DNA from: Salinicola acroporae
GTDB taxonomy: Bacteria > Pseudomonadota > Gammaproteobacteria > Pseudomonadales > Halomonadaceae
Direction: 5' to 3'
DNA length: 64,000 nt
NCBI RefSeq assembly: GCF_003206615.1
Contig: NZ_PZJW01000006.1
Location: forward strand, 124,001-188,000
Part shown: piece after piece, positions 9,224 to 19,166 of the stretch
Numbering within the stretch: position 1 is the stretch's first letter
Layout of the letters: each line of letters starts with the position of its first letter
The notes under the pieces: model-generated
What the model saw: only the letters and a program-made list of their open reading frames with translations
What the model was told of the DNA's origin: nothing
The model's database searches: none
Translations under genes and position numbers: made by a program

Positions 9224-9880
9224 TCAGCTGTCGGCGTTCGTCCGGGGGAGTAAACCACCCAGCACGATGCGCGTGATGTTCTCCACCGTTGCCTCGAAGA
9301 AGGCCGGATCGGCGAGCGTTCTGCCGGAAATCGCCTCGATCTGGACGGCGAAGTCCGCGTAGTGCTGGGTGGTCCCCCACAACAGGTATATCAGGTGGTG
9401 TGGATCGACCGGCCGCAGACTTCCCCGGGCGATCCAGCCCTCGATCACTCTCGATTTTTCCTCCACCAGCAGGCGCAGGTTGCTCTGCAGATCCTCCCGC
9501 AGCAGCGGCGCGCCCTGGATCATCTCCAGACAGAACAGTCGGGATGCCTGGGCATGATCCCGCGACAGTTCGACCTTGATTCGGATGTAGTCGCCGATGG
9601 CGGTTTCGGGAGACTGCTCGGCATCGATGGCGCGTACCGGCTCCAGCCAGGTGTCCAGGATCTGTTGAAGAACGGCGACGTAGAGCTTCTCCTTGGAAGG
9701 AAAATAGTAGAGCAGGTTGGTCTTTGAGACGCCGGCCTGATCGGCAATGGCGTCCAGACTCGCACCGCGCAGGCCGAACTGGGAGAACAGCGCCAGGGCC
9801 GCATCCCGAATCCGTTGCTTGCGGGCTTCGCTGGCGGCGGCGCGATTACCGATCGGGGCTGCGGGGGTGATGGACGTCAT
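9224..9880 (-). CDS. rutR: TetR-family regulator RutR
   Basis: The 218-residue protein is a TetR repressor. The N-terminal helix-turn-helix (about residues 18-62) includes 'RIRDAALALFSQFGLRGASL' and 'AGVSKTNLLYYFPSKEKLY', and the C-terminal ligand domain resembles RutR ('AIDAEQSPETAIGDYIRIKV'). RutR binds uracil or thymine and controls pyrimidine use. The start at 9880 has a weak GAAGG site and removes an unlikely N-terminal extension. It is divergent from rutA, and a RutR-type operator lies in the shared spacer. Confidence 0.93.
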   Translation of the reverse strand: MTSITPAAPIGNRAAASEARKQRIRDAALALFSQFGLRGASLDAIADQAGVSKTNLLYYFPSKEKLYVAVLQQILDTWLEPVRAIDAEQSPETAIGDYIRIKVELSRDHAQASRLFCLEMIQGAPLLREDLQSNLRLLVEEKSRVIEGWIARGSLRPVDPHHLIYLLWGTTQHYADFAVQIEAISGRTLADPAFFEATVENITRIVLGGLLPRTNADS

Positions 9881-10275
9881 GATCAACCTTCGTGAATCCC
9901 GCGACCGGCCAACGGGGCTTCGCTGGCATGTCGCGGCTGCGTATGTAAGAGCGGTCTCAAGGGACTGGGATTTTATCACGCCCCCAGGTCGCTAGCTTCA
10001 TCTACCCGATGCTCCCGGCTCATGTGCGCAATGGCCTCTGGTCACATGCACTGAAACGGCGCGGGCGCCACGCGTCACGCATCATGGTTGCGCATTCCGA
10101 CATCCTTTTCAGACCAATTGGTCCGGTGGCTTGTCGTCCGTGACCGGCAAGCTCTTGAAAGCGGATGGATAAGCTCGGGTTGGCACGTCGGTTGTAAAGG
10201 ATTGATCAAGGCGTCGGCAGCATCGCAGTGCCGCGATGGCCGACAACTCGCTCCGATACGACGACGAGGTGGCTC
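9881..10275. other. Divergent intergenic region rutR / rutA
   Basis: These 395 bases contain no credible gene. The only clear element is the palindromic RutR operator at 10112-10123, 152 bases before the rutA start. No strong sigma-70 hexamer pair was found; promoters for rutR and rutA are presumed here. Confidence 0.6.
10112..10123. promoter_or_regulatory. RutR operator upstream of rutA
   Basis: GACCAATTGGTC is a perfect 12-bp palindrome and matches the core of the E. coli RutR site (TTGACCA-NN-TGGTCAA). It lies between the divergent rutR and rutA genes. Confidence 0.85.
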
Positions 10276-11375
10276 ATGCAACTAGGCGTCTTCATTCCCA
10301 TCGGCAACAACGGCTGGCTGATTTCCGAAAACGCGCCGCAGTACATGCCGACCTTCGAGCTCAACAAGGCGGTGACGCAGAAGGCCGAGGGTTACGGCTT
10401 CGAGTTTGCGTTGTCGATGATCAAGTTGCGCGGTTTCGGCGGCAAGACCGAGTTCTGGGAGCACGCCCTGGAATCCTTCACTCTCATGGCGGGGCTCGCC
10501 GCGGTCACCTCGAAGATCGACCTCTACGCCACCGCGGCGACACTGGTGATGCCTCCGGCCATTACCGCGCGGATGGCGGCGACCATCGACTCGATTGCGC
10601 CGGGACGTTTCGGTATCAACCTGGTGACCGGCTGGCAGAAGCCGGAGTACAGCCAGATGGGGCTATGGCCGGGCGACGACTATTTTGCCAAGCGCTACAC
10701 CTATCTCGATGAGTACGCAACGGTACTGCGGGAGCTGCTTGAAACGGGCCACAGTGATCTCGAGGGCGAGTTCTTCCAGATGGAGGACTGCCGACTGAGC
10801 CCGCGTCCGGAAAAGGGCGTGAAGATGGTCTGCGCCGGACAGTCGAGCGCCGGGATGGCGTTCACCGCCAAACACGCCGACTACAGCTTCTGCTTCGGCA
10901 AGGGGCTGAATACCCCGACCGCGTTCGCGGCAACGGCCGAGCGTCTCGCGGTTGCCGGCAAAGAGACGGGTCGCCAGGTCGCCTGCTATGTGCTGTTCAT
11001 GGTGATCGCCGACGAGACCGACGACGCTGCCATGGCACGCTGGGACCACTACAAGGCAGGTGCCGATCAGGAAGCGCTGGACTGGATGGCCGACCAGGGC
11101 AGCCAGGACAAGAGCTCCGGCAAGGATACCAACGTGCGCCAGATGACCGATCCGACCTCGGCGGTCAATTTCAATATGGGAACGCTGGTTGGCTCCTTCG
11201 AGAACGTGGCGCGCATGCTCGACGAGATCGATACGGTGGAGGGGGTCGGTGGCGTGATGTTGACGTTCGACGACTTCCTTGCGGGGCTCGATACGTTTGG
11301 TCAGCGGGTACAGCCGCTGATGAAGACGCGGGTGGGCGTCGCTGATGTGGCGGCGCCGGTACCGGAGGCATTGGC

Positions 11376-11379
<4 letters not shown>
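10276..11379 (+). CDS. rutA: Pyrimidine oxygenase RutA
   Basis: The 367-residue enzyme is a bacterial luciferase-like, FMN-dependent monooxygenase that opens the uracil ring to ureidoacrylate peracid. Family signatures are '[15 protein letters not shown]', '[18 protein letters not shown]' and '[15 protein letters not shown]'. I chose the ATG at 10276, preceded by GAGG at 10266-10269, which gives the family N-terminus; an upstream in-frame start at 10228 lacks this support. It depends on reduced FMN from RutF, encoded downstream. The gene overlaps rutB by four bases (ATGA). Confidence 0.97.
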
Positions 11380-12170
<791 letters not shown>

Positions 12171-12172
12171 TC

Positions 12173-12559
12173 ATGCCCAAGACCAGTGTGATTCCCGCCG
12201 GCTCCGGTGTACCGCTGGCGCCATTCGTACCAGGCAGTCAAGCCGACAACATCCTGTACGTGTCCGGCACGCTGCCGTTCGACAAGGACAACAACGTGGT
12301 TCACGTCGGCGATGCCGGAGCGCAGACCCGCCACGTGCTGGAATTGATCCGAAGCGTGGTCGAGACCGCCGGCGGTAGCATGGACGACGTCGCCTTCAAC
12401 TCGATTTTCCTGCGCGACTGGAACGACTATGCGGCGATCAATGCGGTTTACGCGGAATTCTTCCCTGGCGAAAAGCCGGCGCGCTACTGCATTCAGTGCG
12501 GTTTGGTGAAGCCGGACGCACTGATCGAAATCGCCTCGGTGGCCCATCTGCCCCGATGA
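12173..12559 (+). CDS. rutC: 3-aminoacrylate deaminase RutC (RidA/YjgF family)
   Basis: The 128-residue protein has exactly the E. coli RutC length and RidA-family motifs: '[17 protein letters not shown]', '[17 protein letters not shown]' and the substrate-binding arginine in '[10 protein letters not shown]'. RutC deaminates 3-aminoacrylate to malonic semialdehyde and protects against this reactive enamine. The start at 12173 follows rutB by two bases; an upstream in-frame start would overlap rutB deeply. Confidence 0.96.
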   Translation: MPKTSVIPAGSGVPLAPFVPGSQADNILYVSGTLPFDKDNNVVHVGDAGAQTRHVLELIRSVVETAGGSMDDVAFNSIFLRDWNDYAAINAVYAEFFPGEKPARYCIQCGLVKPDALIEIASVAHLPR

Positions 12560-12602
12560 AGCGAAGTCACTGTCCACTGCCGCGCTGATCATAGGCCTGA
12601 CC

Positions 12603-13376
12603 ATGCACTACGAAATTCTGGGACGCGATGACCCTGACGCGCCGACGATTCTGCTCTCCGCCGGACTGGGTGGCGCCGGCCGTTTCTGGGAGCCGCAACT
12701 GGCCGCGCTCGAGGCCACGCATCGAGTGGTGATCTATGACCACCTTGGCACCGGCAACAGCGCCGCCGAGCTGCCTGCCGGCTACGCCATCGACGACATG
12801 GCGGGTGAGGCGCTGGCGCTGTTGGACAATCTAGGTATCGAACGGGTCGATTTCATGGGGCACGCGCTGGGCGGCCTGGTGGGGCTCCAGATGGCCCTGC
12901 TGGAGCCCGCTCGTCTTCATCGGTTGATCGTGATCAACGGCTGGAGCCGGGTCGATGTGCAGAGTGAGCGCTGTTTCCGCGTGCGTATCGCGCTGCTCAA
13001 GGAGTGTGGTGTGCAACCTTATCTGCACGCGCAGCCGCTGTTTCTCTACCCGGCGGACTGGCTCTCGGCGAACCATGATCGGCTGCTGGCGGAAGAGGCC
13101 CACGCGTTGGAGCATTTTCCGGGGGAGAACAACGTGCTGGCGCGTATCGGCGCGCTGTCGCGCTTCGATATCGACTCGCGACTGAGTGAAATCCATGCGC
13201 CGACACTGGTGATCGCCTCGCGTGACGATCTGCTGGTGCCGTACCTGCGTTCCGAACGTCTCGCTCGAGCGCTGCCCCATGCGCGCCTGGAGATGTTCGA
13301 CTACGGCGGACACGGTCTGACGGTGACCGTGCCGGAAGCCTTCAATGCCGCCATGACGCGTTTTCTGACGGCGTGA
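12603..13376 (+). CDS. rutD: Alpha/beta-hydrolase RutD
   Basis: The 257-residue alpha/beta-hydrolase-fold protein matches E. coli RutD closely in 'GHALGGLVGLQMAL', 'VINGWSRVD', 'AQPLFLYPADW' and 'DYGGHGLTVTVPEAFNA'. At the nucleophile elbow there is alanine (A88 in 'FMGHALGG') instead of serine, as in E. coli RutD, so classical serine hydrolase chemistry is excluded. Its proposed substrates (aminoacrylate or carbamate) remain debated. It lies 43 bases after rutC. Confidence 0.94.
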   Translation: MHYEILGRDDPDAPTILLSAGLGGAGRFWEPQLAALEATHRVVIYDHLGTGNSAAELPAGYAIDDMAGEALALLDNLGIERVDFMGHALGGLVGLQMALLEPARLHRLIVINGWSRVDVQSERCFRVRIALLKECGVQPYLHAQPLFLYPADWLSANHDRLLAEEAHALEHFPGENNVLARIGALSRFDIDSRLSEIHAPTLVIASRDDLLVPYLRSERLARALPHARLEMFDYGGHGLTVTVPEAFNAAMTRFLTA

Positions 13377-13418
13377 CTCTGCCACCATGGCGACAGGCGG
13401 CCCAGTGGAGATAGGCGC

Positions 13419-13979
13419 ATGGCATTAGGACAGCAACACGTATCGACCCACAGACCGGAAGCCGAGCGCCGCGATGTCGACTCGGAGGCGCCGCCGTCAG
13501 TCTCGGCGGTCGCGTTTCGCCAGGCGATGTCCTGCCTGCCCACCGCGGTCTATCTGGTCACCACGGACGGGCCGGGAGGTCGCGCCGGGTTCACGGCCTC
13601 GGCGGTGTGCAGTGTCACTGATGATCCACCGACGCTGCTGGTCTGCATCAATCGCCGCGCTTCGGCCTATGCGGCCTTTGCCGACAATGCGTTGCTCTGC
13701 GTCAACGCGCTGGGTGCCGAGCATGAGACGGTTTCCAATGCCTTCGGCGGCAAGACGCCGATGGCGGAGCGCTTTGCGCGGGCGGAGTGGACCACACAAG
13801 CCACCGGCGCGCCGGTGCTGGTCGACGCACTGGCTCACTTCGAATGCCGTGTCAGCCAGCGCGTGGCGGTCGGGACCCACGACGTGCTGTTCTGCGAGAT
13901 CGAGGCGATGTCGAGCTGCGACGGCCGCGAGCGCCTGCTCTACTTCGATCGACAATATCATCGGCTGCCGAGCCGGTAG
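13419..13979 (+). CDS. rutF: FMN reductase (NADH) RutF
   Basis: The 186-residue flavin reductase supplies FMNH2 to RutA. It shares with E. coli RutF '[20 protein letters not shown]', '[20 protein letters not shown]', '[14 protein letters not shown]' and '[19 protein letters not shown]'. The N-terminus is about 30 residues longer than the E. coli protein; this extension is polar and probably disordered. The start at 13419 has GGAG eight bases upstream; a shorter form starting inside is possible but less well supported. Confidence 0.95.
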   Translation: MALGQQHVSTHRPEAERRDVDSEAPPSVSAVAFRQAMSCLPTAVYLVTTDGPGGRAGFTASAVCSVTDDPPTLLVCINRRASAYAAFADNALLCVNALGAEHETVSNAFGGKTPMAERFARAEWTTQATGAPVLVDALAHFECRVSQRVAVGTHDVLFCEIEAMSSCDGRERLLYFDRQYHRLPSR

Positions 13980-14100
13980 CGCTATCGGGTCATCGCTCGA
14001 GCTGCGGTATCGAACACGGCACCGTCGCCTCAGCGGTCGCAACTCGGTCCCGGGCCGAGCGCGGGTGGTGAAAGAGTCCAACGGAATCGGGAGAACAACA

Positions 14101-15615
14101 ATGACGACATCCGTTTCTCGCATGGTCGAACGTGACGGCAAGGTCGAACTCATGCTCGGCGACGACGTCCGCGACAGTACCTGTTTCAACGATGACATCG
14201 CGCCGACGGCGGCGGGCGAGCGAACCTGGTCGAAGTGGAATATTGCGGCGCTCTGGGTTGGCCTCTCGATCTGCGTGCCGACCTATACGCTAGGCGGTGT
14301 ATTGACGGCCTACTTTGGCCTCGGCGTCGGCGAGGCGCTGGTCACCATTCTGCTCGCCAACGTGATCCTGTTGATCCCGTTGACGCTCAATGCCTTTCCC
14401 GGCACGCGCTACGGCATTCCTTTCCCGGTGCTTCTGCGCTCGTCTTTCGGGATTCGAGGCTCCAACGTACCATGCCTGATTCGTGCCCTGGTGGGCTGCG
14501 GCTGGTTCGGCATCCAGACCATGTTCGGCGGTCTGGCGATTCATCTGTTGCTGTCGACGATCGTGCCGCCATGGCAGGCCCTGGGCGGATGGGGCCAGGT
14601 TGCCGGATTTTTCATCTTCGCGGCAATGAATCTCTGGGTGGTGATCCGCGGGTCGGAGTCGATCAAGTGGCTGGAGACCCTGTCGGCGCCGCTGTTGCTG
14701 CTGGTCGCAGTGGGATTGATGGTCTGGGCGCTGCCTCACGTCTCTCTCGGCGAGCTGATGGCGCAGCCGCCGTCACGGCCGGAGGGGGCGTCGGTCACGA
14801 CCTATTTCCTTTCCGGCCTGACGGCGATGGTCGGGTTCTGGGCGACCCTGTCGCTGAACATCCCCGACTTCAGCCGTTTCGCCAAGAGCCAGAAGGATCA
14901 GATCGTCGGCCAGGTGATCGGACTGCCGTTGACAATGTTCTTCTTCGCGGCGCTGGGTGTGGTGATGACCGCCGCCTCCGCGACGCTGGTGGGGGAGACC
15001 GTGTCCGACCCGGTCACGCTGATCGGCCATATCGATAGTCCGGTGTGGGTATCGATCGCGATGGTGCTGATCGTGATCGCCACGATCTCGACCAATACCG
15101 CGGGCAACATCGTCTCGCCGACCAACGACTTCCAGAACATCGCGCCCAAGCTGATCAATCGCACCGGTGGCGTGCTGCTGACGGGGCTGGTTGGCACGTT
15201 GTTGATGGGTTACGACCTGCTGCAGAAGGCCGGGATGATCATCTCGGATGTGACGCTCGAGAGCCTCTACTCCAACTGGCTGCTGGGCTATTCGAGCCTG
15301 CTGGGGCCGATCGCCGGAATTATGGCGGTGGACTATTTCCTGATCAAACGCCAGCAGTTGGACCTGATCAGCCTCTATCGTGATGGCGGTCGCTATCCCG
15401 CGATCAATATCGCCGGTTTCATCGCCTTCGGCATCCCCGTGACGTTGACCCTGATCTCGTTGACCACGGGCTTCTGGCAGTGGTTCTACGACTACGGGTG
15501 GTTCACCGGCTCGGCACTGGGCGCGCTCGTCTATTTCGTGGCGGGCAAGGCGTTGGACAGGACCCCGGACGTGCGATACGAGTCGCCGCGCGCGGATCGA
15601 GCCTCGCTGAGCTAG
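14101..15615 (+). CDS. NCS1-family nucleobase:cation symporter of the rut locus
   Basis: The 504-residue membrane protein has about 12 hydrophobic segments and hallmarks of the NCS1 family (Mhp1, PucI, allantoin/uracil permeases): 'GVLTAYFGLGVGEALVTILL', 'RYGIPFPVLLRSSFGIRGS', 'LNIPDFSRFAKSQKDQ' and 'NTAGNIVSPTNDFQNIAPK'. It takes the place that RutG holds in E. coli, but RutG is a UraA-like NCS2 protein, so this is a non-homologous replacement. Uracil or a related pyrimidine is the inferred substrate. The ATG at 14101 follows GGGAGA; the frame is open further upstream through rutF but that stretch has no protein-like character. Confidence 0.93.
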   Translation: MTTSVSRMVERDGKVELMLGDDVRDSTCFNDDIAPTAAGERTWSKWNIAALWVGLSICVPTYTLGGVLTAYFGLGVGEALVTILLANVILLIPLTLNAFPGTRYGIPFPVLLRSSFGIRGSNVPCLIRALVGCGWFGIQTMFGGLAIHLLLSTIVPPWQALGGWGQVAGFFIFAAMNLWVVIRGSESIKWLETLSAPLLLLVAVGLMVWALPHVSLGELMAQPPSRPEGASVTTYFLSGLTAMVGFWATLSLNIPDFSRFAKSQKDQIVGQVIGLPLTMFFFAALGVVMTAASATLVGETVSDPVTLIGHIDSPVWVSIAMVLIVIATISTNTAGNIVSPTNDFQNIAPKLINRTGGVLLTGLVGTLLMGYDLLQKAGMIISDVTLESLYSNWLLGYSSLLGPIAGIMAVDYFLIKRQQLDLISLYRDGGRYPAINIAGFIAFGIPVTLTLISLTTGFWQWFYDYGWFTGSALGALVYFVAGKALDRTPDVRYESPRADRASLS

Positions 15616-15795
15616 CGCGGCCGGGGCCACTGATCGAGAGAGTCATGCGGCAAACCAGGCCGTCCATTCGGGTGGCCGTCAACGCCGGACACATCCTGTT
15701 GGCGACACTGTCCGACCACCGGCCCGCCTGCGATCTGGAACCGCTCGGCGCGATGCATGGCGGGCAGCCCTGTTTCATGGCTTGCCTGGACGACG

Positions 15796-15804
15796 TGCTA
15801 GAAT
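15796..15804 (+). promoter_or_regulatory. ribE: Extended -10 promoter upstream of ribE
   Basis: TGCTAGAAT is an extended -10 element (TGn plus TAGAAT) 74 bases before ribE; the -35 region is weak. No RFN (FMN riboswitch) sequence was recognised in the 262-base spacer after the NCS1 gene. Confidence 0.45.
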
Positions 15805-15877
15805 TCTCGATCTCTGCCGCCGAGGGCGAGGGTCTCTGTCGCCGTCGGCACGTCATCCGTTGAGGCCAGGAGGGGGC

Positions 15878-16486
15878 ATGTTTACCGGGATCGTGCAGGA
15901 TGTGGGAACCGTGGTGGCGATCGAGACGCGTGAGCAACTGCACACGCACGTGGTGTCGATGTCGCCGGCGATGCGCGAGGGGCTAATGCTGGGTGCGTCG
16001 GTCTCCCACAACGGATGTTGCCTCAGCGTGACGGCGATCGAGGGCGAAAACGTCAGTTTCGATCTGATGCGCGAGACGCTGCGCTTGACCAACCTGGGGG
16101 ACCTGGCGCCCGGGGATCGGATCAACCTTGAGCGCGCGGCGCGTTTCGGCGACGAGATCGGCGGTCACTCCATGTCCGGTCACGTCATGGCGATGGCCCG
16201 GTTGGTGGAAATCGACGAGGCGCCGAACAATCGCCGTTTGTGGTTCGAACTGTCGCCCGATCTGGCGCGATTCGTGTTCGACAAGGGGTATATCGGGATC
16301 GACGGGATCAGCCTGACGGTCGGCGCTGTCGAGGCCGGGCGCTTCTGCGTCAATCTGATCCCGGAGACCCTGGCAAGGACCACGATCGGAGAGCGCCTGC
16401 CCGGTGACCGGGTCAATATCGAGATCGATCCCCAGACCCAGGCGATCGTGGAGACGGTGGAGCGAGTACTGGCCAGCCGTGGTTGA
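15878..16486 (+). CDS. ribE: Riboflavin synthase, alpha subunit
   Basis: The 202-residue enzyme joins two 6,7-dimethyl-8-ribityllumazines to make riboflavin. Two tandem lumazine-binding barrels are visible, each beginning with a family motif: 'MFTGIVQDVGTV' at the N-terminus and 'GHSMSGHVM' near residue 90. Other matches to the E. coli RibC type are 'SHNGCCLSVTAIEG', 'DKGYIGIDGISLTV' and 'VNIEIDPQTQAIVETVERVL'. A strong AGGAGG precedes the ATG. It stands alone rather than in a rib cluster. RutA and RutF next door need FMN, but a common regulation is only a suggestion. Confidence 0.96.
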   Translation: MFTGIVQDVGTVVAIETREQLHTHVVSMSPAMREGLMLGASVSHNGCCLSVTAIEGENVSFDLMRETLRLTNLGDLAPGDRINLERAARFGDEIGGHSMSGHVMAMARLVEIDEAPNNRRLWFELSPDLARFVFDKGYIGIDGISLTVGAVEAGRFCVNLIPETLARTTIGERLPGDRVNIEIDPQTQAIVETVERVLASRG

Positions 16487-16656
16487 CCGGCCGGCCTGGC
16501 TGACGGCGCCGCTCCCCGGCGCCAACGCCATCGCTGGCCCCGCGCAGGTCGCGCGGCGGCTTTGGCTTGGGTAACATGGGCGCCTTTGCGCCAGGATTTA
16601 CCGTTCCGCGAGGGGCACCCTCGGGCGCGCCGTGTTCGGTCAATGGAGTTTCTTCG

Positions 16657-17208
16657 ATGAGCAGCAGCATCTACGGCGACTATATCAAGTCGGTCATTCG
16701 TACCGTGCCCGACTGGCCCCAGCCAGGCGTCAATTTTCGAGACATCACGCCACTGCTCCAGAACAGCGCTGCCTTCCGCAAGCTGATCGACAGTTTCGTG
16801 CACCGTTACCAGGAACTTGAGGTTGATGCGATCGCGGCGATCGACGCGCGAGGGTTCATCGTCGGTGCGCCGCTGGCCTACGAGCTGGGCTGCAGCTTCG
16901 TGCCGGTGCGCAAGAAGGGCAAGCTGCCATTCCGGACCATCAGCGAAACCTATACGCTGGAGTACGGCGAATCGACGGTCGAACTGCATGCCGATGCCTT
17001 TCGCGAGCAGGATCGCATCGTGCTGATCGACGACATCATCGCCACCGGCGGTACCATGCTGGCGGCCGCCTCGTTGATCCAGCGCAGCGGTGGCCATGTC
17101 GTCGAGACCGCGACCATCCTCGATCTGCCGGAGCTGGGTGGCTCGGCCAAGATTCGCGAAGCGGGCTACAGCGTCTTCGCGGTATGCAGTTTCACCGAGG
17201 ACGAATAG
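16657..17208 (+). CDS. apt: Adenine phosphoribosyltransferase
   Basis: The 183-residue enzyme converts adenine and PRPP to AMP. It has the family start '[18 protein letters not shown]', '[18 protein letters not shown]', and the PRPP loop '[17 protein letters not shown]'. GGAG at 16645-16648 supports the start at 16657; upstream in-frame codons from 16567 are not family-like. It is the first of four nucleobase-handling genes (apt, gpt, ung, upp) in a row on this strand. Confidence 0.97.
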   Translation: MSSSIYGDYIKSVIRTVPDWPQPGVNFRDITPLLQNSAAFRKLIDSFVHRYQELEVDAIAAIDARGFIVGAPLAYELGCSFVPVRKKGKLPFRTISETYTLEYGESTVELHADAFREQDRIVLIDDIIATGGTMLAAASLIQRSGGHVVETATILDLPELGGSAKIREAGYSVFAVCSFTEDE

Positions 17209-17282
17209 GCCGCTCGTCACCCAACGCGAGCCACGATGCCGTCATCGCCCGATGGCGGCCCGACCCATTGACTGGACCCGTC

Positions 17283-17771
17283 ATGACCGCCAATCGTTAC
17301 CAGCATCATTTCACCGTTTCCTGGGACCAGATCCACCGCGACGTCAGGGCACTATGCCATCGACTCGTCGAGCGAGACTTCGTGGGGATCGTTGCGATCA
17401 CGCGCGGCGGCCTGATCCCGGCGGCGCTGATCGCCCGCGAGCTAAACATCCGCCTGATCGATACTGTCTGCATCAAGAGCTACGACGATCAGTCGCAAGG
17501 GAAGCTGGATGTGATGAAGGGCGTCGAGCACGATGGCGACGGCTGGCTGCTGGTCGATGATCTGGTCGACACCGGCAAGACGGCGCGTGCCGTGCGCGAC
17601 ATGCTTCCGAAGTCTCATTTCGTCACCGTCTACGCCAAGCCCGAGGGGCGACCGCTGGTCGATCAGTATCTGACCGAAGTGGCACAGGATTGCTGGATCC
17701 AGTTCCCATGGGACCTGGGGCATGCCTACGTCGAGCCGCTGGTCGATCAGGTCCGTCCACCCAAAACCTGA
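17283..17771 (+). CDS. gpt: Xanthine-guanine phosphoribosyltransferase
   Basis: The 162-residue protein salvages guanine and xanthine with PRPP. Matches to E. coli Gpt (152 residues) include '[16 protein letters not shown]', '[18 protein letters not shown]', the PRPP loop '[20 protein letters not shown]' and '[10 protein letters not shown]'. The start at 17283 lies 74 bases after apt; an in-frame upstream start would overlap apt and is rejected. It is 18 bases before ung. Confidence 0.95.
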   Translation: MTANRYQHHFTVSWDQIHRDVRALCHRLVERDFVGIVAITRGGLIPAALIARELNIRLIDTVCIKSYDDQSQGKLDVMKGVEHDGDGWLLVDDLVDTGKTARAVRDMLPKSHFVTVYAKPEGRPLVDQYLTEVAQDCWIQFPWDLGHAYVEPLVDQVRPPKT

Positions 17772-17789
17772 CCGCTGCGGAGTGCATCC

Positions 17790-18479
17790 ATGGCCCAGTC
17801 GCCGTTACCCGATAGCTGGAACGCCCATCTTGGCGACGAATTTCGCGCCTCCTACATGCAGGCGCTGCGTGAGTTCCTCGCCCAGGAGAAGGCGGCCCAC
17901 AAGGTCATCTATCCTCATTCCTCCCACTGGTTTCGCGCCTTCGAGCTGACACCGCTGGAGCGGGTCAAGGTGGTGATCCTCGGTCAGGATCCGTACCACG
18001 GGCCCCACCAGGCCCACGGGCTCTGTTTCTCGGTACGCCCCGGGGTGCCGACACCGCCGTCGTTGCAGAACATCTACAAGGAGCTGGCCACCGACGTTGG
18101 CACCACGCCGGTGAACCACGGTTTTCTCGAGAGCTGGGCGCAGCAGGGGGTGATGTTGCTGAACAGTGTGCTGACGGTCGAGCAGGGCAACGCCGGTTCC
18201 CATCGCAATCGCGGCTGGGAGACGTTGACCGACCGGGCGATCCAGACCATCAACGAGCACTGCGATGGCGTGGTGTTTCTACTCTGGGGCAGCTACGCCC
18301 AGAAGAAGGCGAGCTTTGTCGATCGCGGCAAGCATCTCGTGCTTCACGCGCCGCACCCGTCACCGCTTTCCGCCCATCGCGGTTTCTTCGGCACACGCCA
18401 CTTCTCTCAGGCCAATGCCTTCCTCGCCGAACGTGGTATCACGCCCATCGACTGGCAGTTGCCCGCCAGCGTCGCCTGA
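17790..18479 (+). CDS. ung: Uracil-DNA glycosylase
   Basis: The 229-residue family-1 enzyme removes uracil from DNA. The water-activating motif '[18 protein letters not shown]' and the minor-groove loop '[13 protein letters not shown]' are intact, as is '[16 protein letters not shown]'. Length equals E. coli Ung. It lies between gpt and upp, within a series dealing with free and misincorporated nucleobases. Confidence 0.97.
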   Translation: MAQSPLPDSWNAHLGDEFRASYMQALREFLAQEKAAHKVIYPHSSHWFRAFELTPLERVKVVILGQDPYHGPHQAHGLCFSVRPGVPTPPSLQNIYKELATDVGTTPVNHGFLESWAQQGVMLLNSVLTVEQGNAGSHRNRGWETLTDRAIQTINEHCDGVVFLLWGSYAQKKASFVDRGKHLVLHAPHPSPLSAHRGFFGTRHFSQANAFLAERGITPIDWQLPASVA

Positions 18480-18536
18480 CCCCGGGCAGGTCGCGTACAA
18501 TATCGCGGTTATCCCATTCTGACGAAGGCGCCGATC

Positions 18537-19166
18537 ATGAGTGTGCACCCCATCTCCCACCCCCTGGTCAAACACAAGCTTGGACTGATGCGGGCGGCCG
18601 ACATCAGCACCAAGAGCTTTCGCGAGCTGGCCTGCGAGGTGGCCAAGCTGCTGACCTACGAAGCGACCCAGAATCTGGAGATGGAGCCGGCGACGATCGA
18701 GGGCTGGAACGGCTCCCCGATCGAGGTCGAACAGATCAAGGGCAAGAAGGTCACCATCGTTCCCATCCTGCGCGCGGGTCTGGGAATGCTGGATGGCGTC
18801 ACCGATCTGATCCCCAGTGCGCGCATCAGTGTCGTGGGTCTCTACCGTAACGAGGAGACGCTGGAGCCGGTACCCTATTTCGAGAAGTTCGTCAGTGCCC
18901 TGGACGAGCGCCTGGCGATCGTGATCGATCCCATGCTGGCCACGGGCGGTTCGATGGTGGCGACGCTGGACATGCTCAAGGAGCGGGGCTGCCAGCAGAT
19001 CAAGGTTATCGTGCTGGTCGCGGCTCCGGAGGGGATCGAGCGGGTCCAGAAAGCGTATCCCGATATCGAGATCTATACGGCATCTATCGACGAACGGCTC
19101 GACGAGAATGGCTACATCGTGCCGGGACTGGGCGATGCCGGCGACAAGATCTTCGGCACCCGGTGA
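18537..19166 (+). CDS. upp: Uracil phosphoribosyltransferase
   Basis: The 209-residue enzyme makes UMP from uracil and PRPP, and thus competes with the Rut pathway for uracil. Typical features are '[17 protein letters not shown]', '[16 protein letters not shown]' and the PRPP site '[17 protein letters not shown]'. It ends in '[13 protein letters not shown]'. Its TGA overlaps the GTG start of mobA by four bases, tying it to the molybdenum-cofactor genes. A -10-like TACAAT lies at 18496-18501 without a convincing -35. Confidence 0.97.
   Translation: MSVHPISHPLVKHKLGLMRAADISTKSFRELACEVAKLLTYEATQNLEMEPATIEGWNGSPIEVEQIKGKKVTIVPILRAGLGMLDGVTDLIPSARISVVGLYRNEETLEPVPYFEKFVSALDERLAIVIDPMLATGGSMVATLDMLKERGCQQIKVIVLVAAPEGIERVQKAYPDIEIYTASIDERLDENGYIVPGLGDAGDKIFGTR

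Noticed and set aside
13474-14100. Upstream in-frame extension of the NCS1 permease through rutF
   Set aside because: The extension is arginine- and serine-rich, out of frame with the clear RutF protein, and the ATG at 14101 has a good ribosome site.
15616-15877. FMN riboswitch before ribE
   Set aside because: The conserved RFN blocks were looked for and not recognised.
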